Positions 61,755-64,000 of a DNA stretch of 64,000 nucleotides are shown here, piece after piece. This DNA is from Sphingobacteriales bacterium (GTDB lineage Bacteria > Bacteroidota > Bacteroidia > Chitinophagales > Chitinophagaceae). Where the stretch lies: the NCBI GenBank assembly GCA_016219985.1, contig JACRJO010000016.1, positions 124,001 to 188,000 of the forward strand, given 5' to 3'. The stretch's first letter is position 1; each line of letters starts with the position of its first letter. Below the pieces are notes generated by a model. The model ran no database searches. It saw only the letters and a list, made by a program, of their open reading frames with translations, and was not told the DNA's origin. Both the position numbers and the translations under genes were made by a program.

Positions 61755-61794
61755 CCCGGATACTAATTCCGGTACGGTTTCGTTAATCAGGTAT

Positions 61795-62319
61795 ATGCAA
61801 AAAGTCACTCACTTATTTACCTTTTTTTTACTGCTGTCCTTTACCGCCCGTTCCCAGCAGCTGTTTGAACTGGGTGGCGAAATGCTTAAATCCTATGGCA
61901 AGGGCTATGGCAGCACCAAGGTGGCAGCCCGGGGCGAAAATTTTAATAATAAGAACAGTTTTAGTGCGGGGATCACCTGGCAACTGGCTTCCCAAAAATC
62001 TTACTCCGTGTCTACCGGGTTCGGATTCTATATTGGCTACCGTCGTGCTTTCGGGAATAACCTGAAAGGGAGCAATCCGTTCGGGGGCGGCCGCCTGCTC
62101 TTTTCTTTTGAGGACTTTGAAGGGAAAACCCGGCAGAAAAGTTTACTGATCACACCCCTGCTGGAAGCCGGGTATCACTTTGTATTTGCGAAACGGATCT
62201 ATACCGCCCCCTCCCTGGGTTTTGGGTACACTGTTGAAATCAGCAAAGGATACAATTCATTGAACGAGGATGTGGGCAAACGGTTTATTCCCGCTCTTTC
62301 GGCAGGCTACCGTTTCTGA
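61795..62319 (+). CDS. Small outer-membrane beta-barrel-like protein, 174 aa
   Basis: Signal peptide MQKVTHLFTFFLLLSFTARS, then alternating aromatic/polar strands (SFSAGITWQLASQKSYSVST, GFGFYIGYRRAFGNN, LLITPLLEAGYHFVFAKRIY) ending in Phe (SAGYRF), the usual barrel terminus. Family not recognised. The longer frame upstream overlaps the cupin gene in another frame. ATG 61795 was chosen for the signal peptide. Confidence 0.75.
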   Translation: MQKVTHLFTFFLLLSFTARSQQLFELGGEMLKSYGKGYGSTKVAARGENFNNKNSFSAGITWQLASQKSYSVSTGFGFYIGYRRAFGNNLKGSNPFGGGRLLFSFEDFEGKTRQKSLLITPLLEAGYHFVFAKRIYTAPSLGFGYTVEISKGYNSLNEDVGKRFIPALSAGYRF

Positions 62320-62340
62320 TCATACTAAAAGGATCAGGGA

Positions 62341-63063
62341 TTATTTCTCCTTGTCTTTATCAATACCCAGTCGCTCCATTTGCTCTTCGAGGTGCTGGGT
62401 TACTTCTTCGGGGTGTTCCATCTGGTGAACCGCGTCTTTTTTCTTCAGGATACGCCATAACTGGATCAGGGCGGTGATGGCAAAAATACCCCCGATCACC
62501 CAGTTGAGGATATGCTGGTTATTATTGATCTTCTGGGCAATCAGGAGTCCGCCGAAAATAAAAACAAGGTTGCCCATAAACGTGCCCAGCCCGATTCCGG
62601 CGATATAAATGTTATAATGATTGTTGCGGGGCAGCAGGATCTTTTTCGTAAAGAGTACCGTGCTCCAGCCAAACCAGAAGGGGATCTGTACCGGGTTTAC
62701 CGCACTCATCACAAACCCCAATACTATCTTGGGCAAGGGGCTGTCCAGTACCATATTCTTTTCCACTTTTGGATGCAGGGCCGCATAAAAACTGAAGATC
62801 GCCAGGGCCGCCACAATCAGCAGGGTCACCCATTCGAGGGCCTTGAGGATCCTTTCCTGCTTTCTCACCCAATCCATCGCCACCAGGGAAATACGGACAT
62901 AAATGATCTCAGCCACAAGCGATCCGACAGAAAACAACATGGCTGCCGTTACCCCGCTGGTAATTGAGATCTGCATGGCCGCAATATTGAGCGTCCCCAA
63001 TGGCAAGGAACCCAGGAAACTTACCAGCATACCGGTAAAAAAAATTTTGATCAGGGGATGCAT
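62341..63063 (-). CDS. LysE-family transporter
   Basis: A 240-aa membrane protein with about six transmembrane segments (first: FFTGMLVSFLGSLPLGTLNI, a typical LysE/RhtB opening with a GxxxPLGxxN-like motif). The C-terminal 40 residues are charged and cytoplasmic (MEHPEEVTQHLEEQMERLGI). Such carriers export amino acids or related small molecules; the specific substrate cannot be read. A -7 box ends 4 nt before the ATG. Confidence 0.82.
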   Translation of the reverse strand: MHPLIKIFFTGMLVSFLGSLPLGTLNIAAMQISITSGVTAAMLFSVGSLVAEIIYVRISLVAMDWVRKQERILKALEWVTLLIVAALAIFSFYAALHPKVEKNMVLDSPLPKIVLGFVMSAVNPVQIPFWFGWSTVLFTKKILLPRNNHYNIYIAGIGLGTFMGNLVFIFGGLLIAQKINNNQHILNWVIGGIFAITALIQLWRILKKKDAVHQMEHPEEVTQHLEEQMERLGIDKDKEK

Positions 63064-63067
63064 GGGA

Positions 63068-63075
63068 CAAATTTA
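63068..63075 (-). promoter_or_regulatory. -7 promoter box TAAATTTG before the LysE gene
   Basis: CAAATTTA on the plus strand; exact TAnnTTTG 4 nt from the ATG, which predicts a leaderless message. Confidence 0.62.
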
Positions 63076-63091
63076 GGGAAGAAGTTGGAAT

Positions 63092-63313
63092 GGGCAGGAG
63101 GAAGTAGGTAGTGGGCAGTAGGTAGGGAATAGTGAATGGTGAACCTGCCTGCCGGCAGGCAGGTAGTGAATGGGGCCTTCTAAGAAGCATCTGGAAATCG
63201 AGGGGCATATCGTATTCTTTGGGGGAGTAGGCAGTGGGAAGTGGGCAGTAGGCAAAAATGACGTTTTTAGACAGCTTCTTAGGATGCCCTGACAGCTAAC
63301 AACTAAGTAGTGA
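63092..63313 (-). repeat. Composite dispersed repeat, inverted copy
   Basis: Reverse complement matches 5640-5785 and 6181-6300: TCAGGGCATCCTAAGAAGCT, GTCTAAAAACGTCATTTTTG, TGCCTACTGCCCACTTCCCA, AAGAATACGATATGCCCCTC, CTTAGAAGGCCCCATTCAC. It carries a perfect REP-like palindrome CCTGCCTGCCGGCAGGCAGG (63144-63163). Confidence 0.82.
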
Positions 63314-63329
63314 AAGAGGAATTGGGAAG

Positions 63330-63470
63330 CCCCAAACTCCCAAAATGCTCCGGGAGGAGGTTTTGGATTTTGTTATTGGAACTTATTTTGATTTTGGGAC
63401 TTGGAGCTTCTTTGCCTGCCTGTCCGGTAGGCAGGGTTCTTTGGTTCTTCGGATCTTGGTTCTTAGTTCT
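63330..63470 (+). repeat. Dispersed repeat with REP-like hairpin, copy matching 23545-23705
   Basis: CCGGGAGGAGGTTTTGGATT, GGGACTTGGAGCTTCTTTGC, hairpin CCTGCCTGTCCGGTAGGCAGG (about 63417-63437), then TTCTTCGGATCTTGGTTCTT. With the composite repeat it fills the whole gap between LysE and the ATP-grasp gene. Confidence 0.65.
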
Positions 63471-63473
63471 CCA

Positions 63474-64000
63474 CTAGTCGTATTTTTCCAGCATTCTAAA
63501 ATGCCTTTTTGCTTCTTTCAGAAAATCCCTTCCTTTTTTAAAGGACCAATAAGGCGTCCCATTTTTATGATTATAGCGGCTGATCTGGTACAGTGCTTTC
63601 CAGTGCTGCAGCAGGGTGCCATAGGCTTTCCAGATACTCATGCCGCAGTCGTAGATATGGTTGGGCTCGGCCCCGCAGCCATTGAATTCCAGGATCAGAA
63701 AATTTTTTCCCAGCTTCAGGTCCTCAATGGAACTGGTCTTAATATCATATCTCCCGTAATAGAACCGGGTCTGGTGACTCAGTTCATCAAATACCTGGTG
63801 CATCGTCTCATTAATTTCATTATGGAGGTTGGTAAAGTGGGCGCCCCGGTTATGGTTACCCGCGTACGACAGATAAAACAACTCACCTGCCGGTATTACC
63901 CGGTCAAACCGGTGCCCGTGCCGGTGTTCCATCTCCTCCATCCGGAACCGGGCCCGCGGATGCTCCTCCACTAACTGGCGGAGGGTGGATTGCCCGTTGC
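63474..64000 (-). CDS. ATP-grasp domain protein, C-terminal part (5' end beyond window)
   Basis: The minus-strand frame is open to the right edge (reading NGQSTLRQLVEEHPRARFRM). Features of an ATP-grasp ligase C-terminus: AGNHNRGAHF, YYGRYDIKTSSIEDL and the metal-binding ILEFNGCGAEPNHIYD, where Asp of GRYD and Glu/Asn of EFNG would bind magnesium. Such proteins join a carboxylate to an amine using ATP; related Bacteroidota proteins are often annotated as D-Ala-D-Ala-ligase-like. GTG 63971 is not taken as the start because the frame continues. Confidence 0.75.
   Translation of the reverse strand, partial: NGQSTLRQLVEEHPRARFRMEEMEHRHGHRFDRVIPAGELFYLSYAGNHNRGAHFTNLHNEINETMHQVFDELSHQTRFYYGRYDIKTSSIEDLKLGKNFLILEFNGCGAEPNHIYDCGMSIWKAYGTLLQHWKALYQISRYNHKNGTPYWSFKKGRDFLKEAKRHFRMLEKYD

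Noticed and set aside
63345..63971. 209-codon plus frame opposite the ATP-grasp fragment
   Set aside because: It is the antisense shadow of a clearly conserved ATP-grasp sequence plus a repeat.

Overview
The window looks like a chromosomal segment of a Bacteroidota bacterium, most likely a Chitinophagaceae-type species. The basis is Bacteroidota -7 promoter boxes (TAnnTTTG and close variants) rather than Shine-Dalgarno leaders, CarboxypepD_reg/TonB-dependent receptors, a type IX secretion C-terminal tail, BlaI/BlaR1-TonB signalling, DUF5686 and LemA/M48 genes, and a tRNA-His without an encoded CCA. Family assignments are from reading the proteins; no database was searched.

Layout. 1-2.1 kb: end of a probable sigma factor, an anti-sigma-like membrane protein and a cysteine/cystathionine synthase with CBS domains. 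2.1-6.4 kb: two repeat-rich gaps around a conserved unknown gene and a class II FBP aldolase, followed by a class I FBP aldolase. 7.7-18.3 kb: a T9SS cargo protein, DUF4242, DinB, the Prc protease, tRNA-His, DUF445, an outer-membrane receptor and two coupled glycosyltransferases. 18.2-26.6 kb: FtsE, a BlaI repressor with a very unusual BlaR1-amidase-TonB fusion, PurM, RibF, a lipoprotein and HolA. 26.8-30.3 kb: two paralogous membrane-anchored coiled-coil proteins around an exported actin-fold protein. 30.5-44.5 kb: TonB receptor, PurC, lactonase, TrhO, DUF5686, penicillin acylase, LemA and an HtpX-like protease.

44.5-53.6 kb is an AT-rich accessory island. It holds a broken VOC gene, an overlapping operon of XRE regulator, HsdM, HsdS, AAA ATPase and HNH nuclease with no HsdR, a divergent 66-aa gene, an unknown 305-aa protein, and long imperfect palindromes that resemble integron attC sites. 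The HsdMS-ATPase-HNH operon is the best candidate for a little-described defence system. 53.9-64 kb returns to core-like genes: Pcm, phosphohexomutase, DUF2279, Fe-S protein, cupin, LysE and an ATP-grasp fragment, among dense repeats.

Intergenic DNA is remarkably structured. At least eleven short tandem arrays have exactly 7-bp periodicity but use different heptamers. There are also GC-rich REP-like hairpins, a composite repeat present as direct and inverted copies, and a 102-bp element present twice with about 98% identity. Several arrays abut promoters or gene ends: one ends inside the ribF -7 box, one supplies the pcm stop codon, and one truncates a four-helix-bundle gene. Several genes have a -7 box only 3-6 nt from the ATG, so they are probably leaderless.
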